Origin: an uncultured Pelagibacteraceae bacterium
Lineage (GTDB): Bacteria; Pseudomonadota; Alphaproteobacteria; Pelagibacterales; Pelagibacteraceae
Assembly: GCA_902621345.1 (NCBI GenBank)
Contig: CACNLV010000001.1
Coordinates: 310,001-374,000 of the forward strand
Direction: 5' to 3'
Length of the DNA stretch: 64,000 nt
Below are positions 52,851-62,828 of the stretch, in pieces. The position numbers and the translations under genes were made by a program. The notes below the pieces were generated by a model. It saw only the letters and a program-made list of their open reading frames with translations. It had not been told where the DNA came from and did not search any database. How positions within the stretch are numbered: the stretch's first letter is position 1; every line of letters begins with the position of its first letter.

Positions 52851-53777
52851 ATGTTTTCAGTAATTTTCCCAGGTCAAGGATCACAATTAGTTGGAATGGG
52901 AAAAGAGTTCTTTGAAAAATATGATTTAGTTAAACAATTGTTTAAAAAAGCTGATGATACTTTAGGATTTAATATATCAAAATTAATTCTGGAGGGTCCA
53001 AAAGAAAAACTAGATTTAACTATTAATACTCAACCAGCAATATTTTTAATTAGTTTTTCAATATATAAATTGATTATACAAGAATTTAATAAAGATTTAA
53101 CAAAAGCGAAATATTTTGCAGGTCACTCTTTAGGTGAATATTCAGCCCTATCAGCCGCTGGTTACCTAGATTTTTCAGATACATTAAAACTATTGAGAGT
53201 TAGAGGTGATGCAATGCAAAATTCTGTACCAAATGGTGAGGGAGGTATGGTTGCAGTTCTCGGGTCAACGGTTAAAGAAATAGAAAGAATTTTAATTGAA
53301 AATAATATGAACTCAAATATTCAAATTGCCAATGATAATTCAGAGGGTCAACTTGTGTTAAGTGGAAGAAATTCTGATCTAGATATATTAATGAAGTTTC
53401 TTAAAACTAAAAATATCAAAAACTTGAAGTTGCCAGTTAGTGCGCCCTTTCATTGCAAATTAATGAGTAAAGCAACAGAAATTATGAGAAAAGAAATAGA
53501 AAAATTATCTTTTCATGATTCTGAAAAGAAATTGATTTCTAATGTTACTGCTGATGAAATTTCAGATAAAAGTGAATTAAAAAAATTATTAGTTTATCAA
53601 ATTGAAAAAAGAGTTAAATGGAGAGAAAGTGTATTAAATATGATAGATAAAGGTGTAGACCATTTTATTGAAATTGGCCCTGGCAAAGTTCTATCGGGCT
53701 TAGTAAAAAGAATTAATAAAAATGTAAAAATCAATACAATTAATAATGAGAGTGATATAAAAGACTTAAATATATGA
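52851..53777 (+). CDS. fabD: Malonyl-CoA:ACP transacylase
   Basis: It loads malonyl groups onto acyl carrier protein for fatty acid elongation. The 308-residue enzyme has 'VIFPGQGSQLVGMG' at the start, the nucleophile elbow 'GHSLGEYSALSAAG' with Ser near residue 92, 'APFHCKLM' with the catalytic His, and 'HFIEIGPGKVLSGLVKRI'. It starts after an 8-T run and overlaps fabG by 4 bases. Confidence 0.97.
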   Translation: MFSVIFPGQGSQLVGMGKEFFEKYDLVKQLFKKADDTLGFNISKLILEGPKEKLDLTINTQPAIFLISFSIYKLIIQEFNKDLTKAKYFAGHSLGEYSALSAAGYLDFSDTLKLLRVRGDAMQNSVPNGEGGMVAVLGSTVKEIERILIENNMNSNIQIANDNSEGQLVLSGRNSDLDILMKFLKTKNIKNLKLPVSAPFHCKLMSKATEIMRKEIEKLSFHDSEKKLISNVTADEISDKSELKKLLVYQIEKRVKWRESVLNMIDKGVDHFIEIGPGKVLSGLVKRINKNVKINTINNESDIKDLNI

Positions 53778-54511
53778 ATGGACTAAAACAAAAAAATATT
53801 ATTGTAACAGGGGCTTCAGGTGGAATAGGAAATTCAATAGTCAAAAAACTTTATGAAAATGGAGCTAATGTGCTTGCGACAGGAACAAAAAAAGAAAAAC
53901 TTAAAGATTTAAAATTTAAATATAATAATATAAGAATTTTAAGTTTTGATATTTCTCAACACAATCAAATTGATGAATTTATTGAAAATGCTACAAATGA
54001 ATTGGAAGGTGATTTGCATTGCATAATTAATAACGCAGGTATAACCAAGGATAATTTAGCTATTAGGATGGGCTTTGATGAATGGAAAAAGGTTATAGAT
54101 GTGAATTTGACATCTACGTTTTTGTTGAGCAAAGCAGCAATTAAAAAGATGTTAAAAAATAAAAAAGGAAAAGTTATTAATATTACATCTGTAGTTGGTC
54201 ACACCGGTAATCTTGGACAGGCTAATTATACAGCAGCTAAAGCTGGAATAGTTGCTATGTCAAAAACTCTAGCTGTTGAATATGCAAAAAAAAATATAAA
54301 TGTTAACTGTATTTCACCTGGCTTTATAAAAACTAATATGACTGAAAAGATTGACTCAAAATTTAAGGATATAATTGTATCAAAAATTCCATCTGCAAGA
54401 TTAGGAGAACCTGATGATGTAGCAAATGCTGTTCTTTTTTTAGCCTCTAATCAATCAGATTATATTAATGGTGAAACTTTACATGTTAATGGAGGCATGT
54501 ATATGGCTTGA
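53774..54511 (+). CDS. fabG: 3-oxoacyl-ACP reductase
   Basis: This NADPH-dependent ketoreductase acts in each fatty acid elongation cycle. The 245-residue SDR has 'VTGASGGIGNSIV', 'NNAGITKDNLAIRM', Ser in 'NITSVVGHTGN', YxxxK in 'ANYTAAKAGIVAMSK' and the FabG tail 'SDYINGETLHVNGGMYMA'. Position between fabD and acpP confirms FabG over a generic SDR. Confidence 0.96.
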   Translation: MNGLKQKNIIVTGASGGIGNSIVKKLYENGANVLATGTKKEKLKDLKFKYNNIRILSFDISQHNQIDEFIENATNELEGDLHCIINNAGITKDNLAIRMGFDEWKKVIDVNLTSTFLLSKAAIKKMLKNKKGKVINITSVVGHTGNLGQANYTAAKAGIVAMSKTLAVEYAKKNINVNCISPGFIKTNMTEKIDSKFKDIIVSKIPSARLGEPDDVANAVLFLASNQSDYINGETLHVNGGMYMA

Positions 54512-54559
54512 CAAAATAGGTATTTAAACTAATAAGAATTTAAAACAAAAAGGATCAAA

Positions 54560-54799
54560 ATGTCAGAAGATGTTTCAAGTAAAGTAAAAAAAATAGTTGC
54601 AGATCACTTAGGTATTGATGAGACTAAAGTTACAGAGGAGTCAAGTTTTATAGATGATTTAGGCGCAGACAGTCTAGACACTGTAGAACTAGTTATGGCT
54701 TTTGAGGAAGAATTTGGCTCAGAAATTTCTGATAGTGAGGCCGAGAAAATTTTAACAGTTGGAGATGCTGTGAAATTTATAGAAGGAAAAGCTAACTAA
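54560..54799 (+). CDS. acpP: Acyl carrier protein
   Basis: This 79-residue acidic helical carrier receives a 4'-phosphopantetheine on Ser in '[19 protein letters not shown]' (near residue 38). '[29 protein letters not shown]' precedes it. It has an AAAGGA ribosome site and is followed within 6 bases by gmk; the fabF gene usual at this place is missing. Confidence 0.98.
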   Translation: MSEDVSSKVKKIVADHLGIDETKVTEESSFIDDLGADSLDTVELVMAFEEEFGSEISDSEAEKILTVGDAVKFIEGKAN

Positions 54800-54805
54800 C
54801 AATTA

Positions 54806-55438
54806 ATGCCCGCAAATAAAGATGGGGTAATGATCATTCTTTCCTCTCCATCTGGAGCCGGTAAAACTACTCTAGTTGGATTGTTATCTCAAAATTCAAA
54901 TTTTGAAGTTTCGATATCACACACAACAAGAAAACCCAGACAAAGTGAAATACAAAATAAAGACTATTATTTTGTAAATGAAAATGAATTTAAAAGGTTA
55001 ATAGGAAATGAGGAATTTCTTGAATATGCTAAAGTTTTTAACAACCTTTACGGAACAACTCGAACGCCAGTAATAGAAAGATTAAATAAAGGAAAAAATG
55101 TTTTATTTGATATTGATTGGCAAGGTGCTGATCAAATAAAAAATAAAAAACTTGATTATAAGCTTATAACTTTTTTTATTTTACCACCAAGTAAAGAAGT
55201 TTTATTTCAAAGGTTATCAAATCGACACATGGGTGACAAGGCTATGGTTGAAGAAAGAATGAACCAATTTAACCATGATGTTTTACATTGGATTAATTAT
55301 GACTATGTCGTGGTAAATGATACATTAAAAAATTGTTTTTCAAAAATTCTTAACTTAATTGATGCAGAATTAAATAATGGTTCTAAAGATTACGATAAAG
55401 ACTTTATAAGAAAACATGTGGAAAAATTAACCTCTTAA
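54806..55438 (+). CDS. gmk: Guanylate kinase
   Basis: It phosphorylates GMP to GDP with ATP, downstream of the guaA product. The 210 residues carry the P-loop '[16 protein letters not shown]' near residue 13, '[22 protein letters not shown]' (GMP site), '[14 protein letters not shown]' and the lid '[17 protein letters not shown]'. Its 3' end overlaps the convergent rsmA by 12 bases. Confidence 0.96.
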   Translation: MPANKDGVMIILSSPSGAGKTTLVGLLSQNSNFEVSISHTTRKPRQSEIQNKDYYFVNENEFKRLIGNEEFLEYAKVFNNLYGTTRTPVIERLNKGKNVLFDIDWQGADQIKNKKLDYKLITFFILPPSKEVLFQRLSNRHMGDKAMVEERMNQFNHDVLHWINYDYVVVNDTLKNCFSKILNLIDAELNNGSKDYDKDFIRKHVEKLTS

Positions 55439-56215
55439 ATCCTCGTACTCTTTAGCCAAGTTGTAATAAGTACTAAAATCTAAATTTTGTGGCCTTAAAT
55501 TTAAATTTAACTTTAATTTTTTTTGGATTTCCATATTACCTTTGAATAACTGATTGAATGGTTTTTTAATCATTTTTCTTCTATGATTGAAAAAAAGTCT
55601 TGTGATTAATTCAATATTTCTTGGATCATTAATTTTAAAAAATTTTGTTTTAGGTGAAAAAAATAAAAGGGAACTGTGAATTTTTGGTTTAGGAGAAAAT
55701 GAAGATGGTTTAATATCACAGATTTTTTTAATATCCAATTTCCATTTTGCTAATATTGCTAGTCTTCCATAATTTGACGTATTCACATTTGCTATAATTC
55801 TTTCGGCAACTTCCTTTTGAAACATCAATATTAAGTTTTGAAACCAAAAATTATTGTTATTTAAGTTTATTATCCATTTACATAGTATCTCGGTAGAAAC
55901 ATTATAAGGTAAATTTCCATAAACAATCATTCTATCTTTAGAAAATTCCTTTTCATTTATATTCAGTATGTCATCATTTATTATCTCTATTTGATTTTGA
56001 AATTTTTTTTGTAAACTTGAGACAAGCCTGTCATCTTTTTCTACCACAAAAATTTTTTTAGGATTTTTTTTCAATATGAATGATGTTAAATTTCCAGTTC
56101 CAGGACCAACTTCGAGTATAGTCTTATCTTTAATATCTATTATTTCTATAATTTTTTTTAAGATATTATCATCTATTAAAAAGTTTTGACCCAAACTTTT
56201 TTTTGCTTTTATCAC
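55427..56215 (-). CDS. rsmA: 16S rRNA dimethyladenosine transferase RsmA (KsgA)
   Basis: It dimethylates two adjacent adenines near the 3' end of 16S rRNA. The 262 residues have '[18 protein letters not shown]', the SAM site '[16 protein letters not shown]', 'DDILNIN', the catalytic '[17 protein letters not shown]' (N-L-P-Y) and '[16 protein letters not shown]'. It is last in the lptFGD-surA-pdxA-rsmA run; pdxA overlaps its start by 4 bases. Confidence 0.96.
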   Translation of the reverse strand: MIKAKKSLGQNFLIDDNILKKIIEIIDIKDKTILEVGPGTGNLTSFILKKNPKKIFVVEKDDRLVSSLQKKFQNQIEIINDDILNINEKEFSKDRMIVYGNLPYNVSTEILCKWIINLNNNNFWFQNLILMFQKEVAERIIANVNTSNYGRLAILAKWKLDIKKICDIKPSSFSPKPKIHSSLLFFSPKTKFFKINDPRNIELITRLFFNHRRKMIKKPFNQLFKGNMEIQKKLKLNLNLRPQNLDFSTYYNLAKEYEDLRG

Positions 56216-57180
56216 TTCACGCTCTCAAGAAAAGAAATAGCTTTATATAAGCTTAAATAATTTGATGTATTTTTACCCATCATTTTTTCATTTGGCCCAT
56301 GGTCGGGCGAAATTCTTAAAAAAGGTAAACCTAAAGTAATATTGATAGCTTCATATTCAAATAGAGTTTTTATAGGTGTCAAAACCTGATCATGATACAT
56401 ACCTATAATTACATCAAATTTTTTTCTATTTTTTTTTAAAAAAATTGTATCAGCAGCGAAAGGTCCAGACACTTTAAATTTACGTTTTATAAGGTTTTTA
56501 ATGGCAGGTTTGATAATTTTCTCATCTTCATTAATCTTGCTTATACTCTCGCAATGTGGATTGAGGCCAGTAACTGCTATTTTAGGCTTGTAGCCAATAT
56601 ATGTTTTGTAAAAGTAATCAATTAAAAAAACTTTTTCTAAAATTAATTTTTTGTTTATTGATTTCGGAACACTTTTTAAAGGTAAATGAGTTGTTACAGG
56701 GCTAACTGAGAGATCTTTATTATAAATTAACATGGCAACTTTTCTACTTTTAAATTTTTTTGCCAAAAACTCTGTAATTCCTAAAAATTTATTTTTTAAA
56801 AAATTTTTTTTTGAGATTGGGCCATTAATTAATTTATTAGAGAAATTTGATTTAATTAAAAAAATAGCTATTTCAAAACATTCTTTTATATATTTATTTG
56901 ATTTATTACTAATTTTTTCAAAAGCTTTTTTCTGATTATAATTAACATTAATGAGATTAATTGAATTATTATCTAATTTGTAATCTTTAATTTTATGTAA
57001 ATCTAAATTTTTTACTTTTTTTTTGAAATCAAGCTTTTTCATTTGAAGAGACAGTATTTTGTGTGATGCTATCAAAATTAGAGGACTTTTAATTTTTTTA
57101 TTTTTAAATACTTTAAAAAAAATTTCAAAAAAAATACTATTAGGCTCTCCTGCCACTAAAATTATTGGTTTAAAGTTCAT
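56212..57180 (-). CDS. pdxA: 4-hydroxythreonine-4-phosphate dehydrogenase
   Basis: PdxA oxidises 4-phosphohydroxy-L-threonine in the deoxyxylulose-5-phosphate-dependent route to pyridoxal phosphate. The 322-residue form starts at the ATG 57180 ('MNFKPIILVAGEPNSIFFEIFFK'); the ORF track uses a TTG three codons earlier. Metal and substrate motifs are 'VTTHLPLKSVPKSI', 'GMYHDQVLTPIKTLFEYEAINITLGLPFLRISPDHG'. The sequence is unusually lysine-rich and somewhat divergent, but the catalytic residues are kept. pdxJ is not in the window. Confidence 0.93.
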   Translation of the reverse strand: MNFKPIILVAGEPNSIFFEIFFKVFKNKKIKSPLILIASHKILSLQMKKLDFKKKVKNLDLHKIKDYKLDNNSINLINVNYNQKKAFEKISNKSNKYIKECFEIAIFLIKSNFSNKLINGPISKKNFLKNKFLGITEFLAKKFKSRKVAMLIYNKDLSVSPVTTHLPLKSVPKSINKKLILEKVFLIDYFYKTYIGYKPKIAVTGLNPHCESISKINEDEKIIKPAIKNLIKRKFKVSGPFAADTIFLKKNRKKFDVIIGMYHDQVLTPIKTLFEYEAINITLGLPFLRISPDHGPNEKMMGKNTSNYLSLYKAISFLESVK

Positions 57181-58111
57181 TAATAACAATATCTTTTCTA
57201 ATTTTATTTAAAAAGATGTTTGAAAATTGATTTAATTGCTCATTGGTTTTGACTTGAATAATTTTTCTTAACTCATCTTCGATTTTAATATTTCTTTTTG
57301 TAATTCTCTTTTCGTTTAACTTTAAAACTAAATAGCCACCTGGTATTATTAAAGGGTTAGTTAAATTATTAGGATCTGTCATTTTGAGTTCTTTTAAAAT
57401 TTTTTTATTTATAGAATTTTCATTTATCCAACCAATACTCCCACCTGAAGTAGCTGTTTCAGAAATACTATAAATTAATGCTGCATTTTCAAAACCATTT
57501 TCCTTTATTGCATTTTCAATAATACTAAATTTCTCTTTTATTGTTTGCTTTTCTTTTAAATTAAATACTATTTCAGAAAGAAGATATTCTGTTTGATTTT
57601 CATTTTTTTGAATATCTTGTTTTAATTTATTAGTGTCAATTTTAATATTTTTTGAATACTTATCATAAATAAATTGACTCCATATTGCGTTTAAAGTCAT
57701 TTTTTCTCTAATAAGTTTGGCATCAATATCATATTTTTTTATATGGTTATATACCTCACTAGTTTTTGTATAACCGGTATTTGAATAATTTGAGATCAAA
57801 ATTCTTTCAAAGTCATCATCGCTAATTTCCATTTTTTCAACAATCGAGATAAGAGTAATCTTTTTGATTTTATCTTTAATTAAAGAATTTCTTGCAATTT
57901 CGAAAATTTTTTTTTCTTCTAAGTTATTTATATTTTCATTAAGCGATCTTAAATAACTAACTTCATTTAAGATGTCTATCGTTGTTATGGGTTCATTGTT
58001 AATTTTTAAAATTATTTTATTTTCATTAGCAAATACCGAAAATTCGAATATAAATGAAAAAAGAATCACTGTTATTATTTTTGTAAGCTTAATGAATATA
58101 AATTTTATCAT
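57170..58111 (-). CDS. surA: Periplasmic chaperone SurA-like peptidyl-prolyl isomerase
   Basis: It assists folding of outer membrane proteins such as LptD. The 313 residues start with a signal peptide ('VILFSFIFEFSVFA'). A SurA N-terminal domain ('KINNEPITTIDILNEVSYLRSLN') and one parvulin-type domain ('EYLLSEIVFNLKEKQ...GGSIGWINENS...PLIIPGGYLVLKLNEKR') follow. E. coli SurA has two parvulin domains, so this is a shortened alphaproteobacterial-style version. It overlaps lptD and pdxA by 4 and 11 bases. Confidence 0.88.
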   Translation of the reverse strand: MIKFIFIKLTKIITVILFSFIFEFSVFANENKIILKINNEPITTIDILNEVSYLRSLNENINNLEEKKIFEIARNSLIKDKIKKITLISIVEKMEISDDDFERILISNYSNTGYTKTSEVYNHIKKYDIDAKLIREKMTLNAIWSQFIYDKYSKNIKIDTNKLKQDIQKNENQTEYLLSEIVFNLKEKQTIKEKFSIIENAIKENGFENAALIYSISETATSGGSIGWINENSINKKILKELKMTDPNNLTNPLIIPGGYLVLKLNEKRITKRNIKIEDELRKIIQVKTNEQLNQFSNIFLNKIRKDIVINEL

Positions 58112-60546
58112 TGATCAATTTTTTGCTCGAAACTCGTCAATGGAGTTAAAGTAATACTAAATAATAAATTTTCTGAAGGTTTTAAATCTCTGTCCTCATA
58201 GTATGATTTATTATATTTAATTCCTGCTATTAAACAGTCGTTTTTGTATTCATAAATTAAATTGTAATATTCTGTCAAATCAATCTTCCTGTTTCTTCTA
58301 GTATTAAATGTTAAGTAGTTTTCATCATTTAATTTTAGAGAGGTTTTATTTTCAATTGTATTTGTGTCACCTATTACACCATTTTCTTCTATAAAATTAA
58401 AAGAAGTATTAAAATTTTTATAAATAATTGATGTATTTAAAGAGTTATATTCCAGGGTATTAAAGTTATTATCTAATACAAAATCATAAGAAACATTTAT
58501 AAAATCCGAAAAATTGTTTGATATTGACCCAAAAATATTTGTTTCCTTGTTACCAATAGCGCTGGATTTAGGTATAAATTTCTCATTTTTATCTCTATAG
58601 ACAGTTGCAAGTTTTGCTTCAAAAAATTTATTAATATCATCGAGGCTTGTTTTTTTGTAATCTACTCCAAAAGTTAGTGACTTTCCTTCTTCAAAAGAGT
58701 CATCTATCGCCAATCTATTAATATCAAAAATACTATTAACATCTATAAGTCTATCATCAGATGAATAATCTTTCATGTCACCTGGATTAAATCTCAGAGA
58801 TACTTTTGGAGAAAAGTAGTTAGTATGATTATTTGTTTGATTTATCATGGGTAAACTTGTATTAAGTTCTAAAATACTCATCAGCTCCATTTGAGGGCTT
58901 GATTTATATATATTATCATTTTTTGCTATAGTATTAAGATTTTTTAAATACAAGTTATATTCATTTATGAAGCCATAATTAGTTATCATACTTAAACTTT
59001 GAAAATTAAGATTATTTATCACTTTTGTTCTCAAATTATTAGTATCATTAAGATCATTGCTTCCATTAGAATTAAAATCAATTGTTCCATTTTTATAATT
59101 ACTGAACAATTGTCTATCAAAATTATAATATGGTAATATAAACTGAAATCTATCTGAGCTAGGTAGATTTAAATTCTCAAATGATTGAAACCCAGTTATA
59201 AAATTATAGTCATTATTATCTAATATTAATTTTACCTCAGAATTCAACACGTTGTAGTCATTAGGAGTTGTTTTATTTTTAAATATATTCCCATCGAAGA
59301 TTTTTAAATATGTATCATTCGAAACTTTTTTGAGTGATATAAATAAGTCACTTTGTGAAAAATTTTGCCATGCTAAATCTGCATCAAAGTCTGCAAATAT
59401 ATGAGTTAAGCTGTTTTTTTTATTTGAAATTGAAGATTGGTAACCATTTACATATGCAAAATCAATTACTGCAGATGAATTTTTATTTTTTACTCGAAAC
59501 TCATTTTGTAACATCATTATATCACTGTCAAATATCGTAGGTCTGAAAGTGAAATCCTTATTCTGAGAAATTACATGATAGTAGGGTAAATTTAAAGAGG
59601 ATCCCAAAACATTTGAATTATTTAAATTTGGCTTTAAAAGACCAGATTGTCTTTTTACAGTTGGATCTGGGTGAAAAAATTTTGGAAAATATAATACTGG
59701 AACATTGTAAATTTTTATTAAAGCATTATCATATATTAGCTGTTTTTTATTTTTGTCATGTGTAATTTCACTAGCAGTAACAATCCATGGTGGACAATCT
59801 GTATCATCATTACAACTAGTAAAAATTCCCTTTTTGACTTTGGTTATATTATTTCTACTTTGAGCAGATACACCTTTAAGTCGAGGGTCATTTTTTAAGT
59901 TATTGAAGATATTTTTCTTTAGATTAATTTGCACATCTTTTGCGATAAAACTTTTCTTTTTTAAATCAAATATTCCGCTTTCGAAGTACAATTTGTCATT
60001 TTGTGGTTGATTAAATTCAAGATTTACCAAAATCTTCTCACCTTTTAATAATTTTTCATCAATAGAAAAACTAAAATTTTTCAATTCAATGTAAGTTTGT
60101 TCATCATTGTCTACAATTGAAGTATTTTGCTTTGAACTTAATATTTTTTTGTCTCTAAAAAAAAATACATCAATTGAGTTTAAAACAAATCTAGAGTCGA
60201 TATCACTTTTAGTTATCCCTTTGCTAAATATTGTTTCATTATTTTTTTCATATGTGATGTTTTCCGAGTATATAGTATTGTTATTAATTTTATCTTCTAT
60301 TATAACTTTACCACTAGCGTTTATTATATTTTCTCTTTTCGTATAAATAAATCTGTCAGCTTCAATTATAATTCCATCGCTGGTTGAGATTTTTCCTCTT
60401 TTTGAACCTATAATTTTATTCCCATTTTCTAAAATTTCTATTTCGGTTACGTTAAAATTAAATTGGTCTTGTGCTTTGGAAAATTCTGTTAAGAAAAAAT
60501 TTATATATAAAAATATCAAAGTAAATAAAATTCTACTTTTCATCAA
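58108..60546 (-). CDS. lptD: LPS assembly protein LptD
   Basis: This is the outer membrane beta-barrel that inserts lipopolysaccharide into the outer leaflet with LptE. The 812-residue protein has a signal peptide ending 'EFSKAQ'. An N-terminal beta-jellyroll domain ('NVTEIEILENGNKIIGSKRGKISTSDGIIIEADRFIY') follows, then a long barrel with 'PVLYFPKFFHPDPTVKRQSGLLKP', a very typical LptD motif. Conserved cysteines are represented by 'GIFTSCNDDTDCPPW'. It lies in the order lptF-lptG-lptD-surA, consistent with joint LPS transport. Confidence 0.95.
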   Translation of the reverse strand: MMKSRILFTLIFLYINFFLTEFSKAQDQFNFNVTEIEILENGNKIIGSKRGKISTSDGIIIEADRFIYTKRENIINASGKVIIEDKINNNTIYSENITYEKNNETIFSKGITKSDIDSRFVLNSIDVFFFRDKKILSSKQNTSIVDNDEQTYIELKNFSFSIDEKLLKGEKILVNLEFNQPQNDKLYFESGIFDLKKKSFIAKDVQINLKKNIFNNLKNDPRLKGVSAQSRNNITKVKKGIFTSCNDDTDCPPWIVTASEITHDKNKKQLIYDNALIKIYNVPVLYFPKFFHPDPTVKRQSGLLKPNLNNSNVLGSSLNLPYYHVISQNKDFTFRPTIFDSDIMMLQNEFRVKNKNSSAVIDFAYVNGYQSSISNKKNSLTHIFADFDADLAWQNFSQSDLFISLKKVSNDTYLKIFDGNIFKNKTTPNDYNVLNSEVKLILDNNDYNFITGFQSFENLNLPSSDRFQFILPYYNFDRQLFSNYKNGTIDFNSNGSNDLNDTNNLRTKVINNLNFQSLSMITNYGFINEYNLYLKNLNTIAKNDNIYKSSPQMELMSILELNTSLPMINQTNNHTNYFSPKVSLRFNPGDMKDYSSDDRLIDVNSIFDINRLAIDDSFEEGKSLTFGVDYKKTSLDDINKFFEAKLATVYRDKNEKFIPKSSAIGNKETNIFGSISNNFSDFINVSYDFVLDNNFNTLEYNSLNTSIIYKNFNTSFNFIEENGVIGDTNTIENKTSLKLNDENYLTFNTRRNRKIDLTEYYNLIYEYKNDCLIAGIKYNKSYYEDRDLKPSENLLFSITLTPLTSFEQKIDQ

Positions 60547-61606
60547 ACTTTCCTATCATTAGATAATTAATTGCTGTTAACAATAGTATTGGGAGTAAAA
60601 CTGAGCTAAATAAATTAATTTTTTCTGTTTTTCCAAGAACGCTAAAAAAGTTAAATAAATAATATATTATTACTGAAAAAAATAAGCCAATCGAAATTTT
60701 AAGAATTGAACTTTTCAGCTCTTTAGTCCCTAGCATTATTATACTTGAGAATATAGTCATGAGCATAAGATAAAGTGGAAAAGAAACTAGTTTTAAAAGC
60801 TGAATATCAATATCTATTAAAGAATAATTAAGAGATTTATAATTTTTCCTTAATTCTAAAAGTTCTAATATTGATAATGAAGACAAGTTTGAAAATAGGT
60901 TTTGAATTATCAAATAATCAAAATTTGTTTTAATTTTTATAATTTTAAGTTTTTGTTTAACATTTTTTTCATAAACTTCTGCGTCAAATATTGTCCAATT
61001 TTTCTCAGATATATCAATTTTTGGGCTTACTATATTTCTCTTGATTTCAAAATTTTCATCAAATTCAGAGATATAAGCATCGATCAAAAAATTTTGATCA
61101 ATTTTAAAAGAATTTATTATCAAAATTTTGTTATCAATTACGTCTTTAATCCAAAGTCCATTTTTAGTTATAACCGCAAGATATTTTTCATCTGTGGTGT
61201 AGTTACTTTTAAGATCTAAATAAAAATTTTTTAAGCTTGATGAAAAACTATAGAACAAAGTTATAATTAATATGCCTAAAATAAAACTTATTGAACTAAT
61301 TATGAATAAAATCCTAGAATTTTTAAGACCAGAGTATTTAAAAATGCTCAATTGATTATTATTCAATAGTGTAATGAAAAAAAGTTGAGTAGAAATAAGA
61401 AAAATGAAAGGAAACATCTCAAATATATAAGTAGGTGAATTAAGAAATGATAGATATATTGGAAAATAACTATGTACATTTATATCTTTAAAAAAATCTA
61501 ACTCACTTAAGAGATTGAGAATAAAAATTAAGCTAAATATTATTAACGAAACATATAAAAAAGAATTCAAATAAATTTTGCTTAAAAATTTTATATAAGT
61601 TTTCAT
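60533..61606 (-). CDS. lptG: LPS export ABC transporter permease LptG
   Basis: This is a YjgP/YjgQ family permease of 357 residues with six helices: three at each end, flanking a periplasmic beta-jellyroll ('TNGLWIKDVIDNKILIINSFKID'). It extracts LPS from the inner membrane with LptF and the ATPase LptB (not in the window). It is assigned LptG because it follows LptF and precedes lptD. It overlaps lptF by 4 bases and lptD by 14. Confidence 0.9.
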   Translation of the reverse strand: MKTYIKFLSKIYLNSFLYVSLIIFSLIFILNLLSELDFFKDINVHSYFPIYLSFLNSPTYIFEMFPFIFLISTQLFFITLLNNNQLSIFKYSGLKNSRILFIISSISFILGILIITLFYSFSSSLKNFYLDLKSNYTTDEKYLAVITKNGLWIKDVIDNKILIINSFKIDQNFLIDAYISEFDENFEIKRNIVSPKIDISEKNWTIFDAEVYEKNVKQKLKIIKIKTNFDYLIIQNLFSNLSSLSILELLELRKNYKSLNYSLIDIDIQLLKLVSFPLYLMLMTIFSSIIMLGTKELKSSILKISIGLFFSVIIYYLFNFFSVLGKTEKINLFSSVLLPILLLTAINYLMIGKFDEK

Positions 61607-62745
61607 TTTTTTTCCTTAAAAGAATTTAGATTGAAATAAATTATTGAGTAAATAGAAATTATCACAATTAGAGGTATTATAAAAATCTTTATATTATCTA
61701 GAAAGTTACTTTTTATAAACCTTAAACTCATTTCGGAAGAAATAATTATTAATAATCCAAATAAAAAAATAAAAATTCTATAATTAAAATAATTTATATT
61801 TTCTTTTGACCTCAAAATAAGAAACTGAATTACCAACATTAAAGATGGTATATAAAAAGGAATAATTAACCTTTTATACAACTCTTTGATCACATTGTTA
61901 AGATTAGACTCAAGACAATTTTCAACTACGACGTCTTTTGTTTTTATATTAAAAAAATTTAAGTTGTTTAATTTCAAATAACATTTTATCAATTTCGAAG
62001 TAGAAACTTCCTGAGTTTTTATATAAGTCGTAGTATTTGTTTTTAAGTTTTTTAAGTTAAAGTCTGATTTTGAAAATTTAAAGTTTGTAACTTTATCGTC
62101 AACAACATTAATTGTTTCTCCTTCATACAATACTAAAATTTGATTATTTTCTTTATTGATAAAATTGCCCTTTTTTGCATAAGTTATTTGAAAATTTTTA
62201 ATATTTTCTTCTTTTTTCATATATATATTTAATAGATTTCCATCTTTATCTTTGTTATCACTATAAATTGTAAGATCTTTTATCGTATCGTTGAATTTTT
62301 TCTTTTTAACAAAACTTTCTAAAAAATTTACAGAGGATGTTCTTAAAAAAGATCTTGCTTTATCTTGAGCGCTAGGAACTACGAAAGAAGCTAAAATAAT
62401 TTGTAAAAGTGTTAAAAAAATTGAAAAAATAAATAAAAAATTTATAAGTTGAAACTTATTAACACCGAAATTCCAAAATATAATAAGTTCATTATTTAAT
62501 TCATATTTTGAAATCACGTAAAAAAAACTAAAGAAAAATACAAATGGTAAAACTTTACTAATTACTTTTGGAAAGTTTAGTAGTGAATAATTTATATATA
62601 CTAAATAATCCCTACCATCTTCGATCATTATGTCTAAAAAGTTAACTGCCTGAAATACCCAGATAATAATACTCGCACTAAAAAGGGTAATGAGAAAAAA
62701 GATTAAACAATCAGATAATAATTTTCTAAATAATATTTTTTCCAT
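61603..62745 (-). CDS. lptF: LPS export ABC transporter permease LptF
   Basis: This is the partner permease to LptG, 380 residues, same fold: N-terminal helices ('LIFFLITLFSASIIIWVFQAVNFLDIMIEDG'), 'FVVPSAQDKARSFLRTSS' with the family-typical region after helix 3, a periplasmic domain ('ILVLYEGETINVVDDKVTNFKFS') and three C-terminal helices. It is the first gene of the LPS transport run, with a strong promoter just upstream, divergent from pepA. Confidence 0.9.
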   Translation of the reverse strand: MEKILFRKLLSDCLIFFLITLFSASIIIWVFQAVNFLDIMIEDGRDYLVYINYSLLNFPKVISKVLPFVFFFSFFYVISKYELNNELIIFWNFGVNKFQLINFLFIFSIFLTLLQIILASFVVPSAQDKARSFLRTSSVNFLESFVKKKKFNDTIKDLTIYSDNKDKDGNLLNIYMKKEENIKNFQITYAKKGNFINKENNQILVLYEGETINVVDDKVTNFKFSKSDFNLKNLKTNTTTYIKTQEVSTSKLIKCYLKLNNLNFFNIKTKDVVVENCLESNLNNVIKELYKRLIIPFYIPSLMLVIQFLILRSKENINYFNYRIFIFLFGLLIIISSEMSLRFIKSNFLDNIKIFIIPLIVIISIYSIIYFNLNSFKEKK

Positions 62746-62765
62746 TGAAATCTAACAAAATAATA

Positions 62766-62794
62766 ATTATATATTCACAACTACAAGCTTACAA
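62766..62794 (-). promoter_or_regulatory. Promoter for the lptF-lptG-lptD-surA-pdxA-rsmA run
   Basis: On the minus strand TTGTAA (62789-62794), a 17-base spacer and a perfect TATAAT (62766-62771) lie about 20 bases before the lptF ATG, so the leader is short. This is the best sigma-70-type match in the window. Confidence 0.55.
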
Positions 62795-62828
62795 TTAAAA
62801 TACAACTTAAAGTACACATATATAAAAA

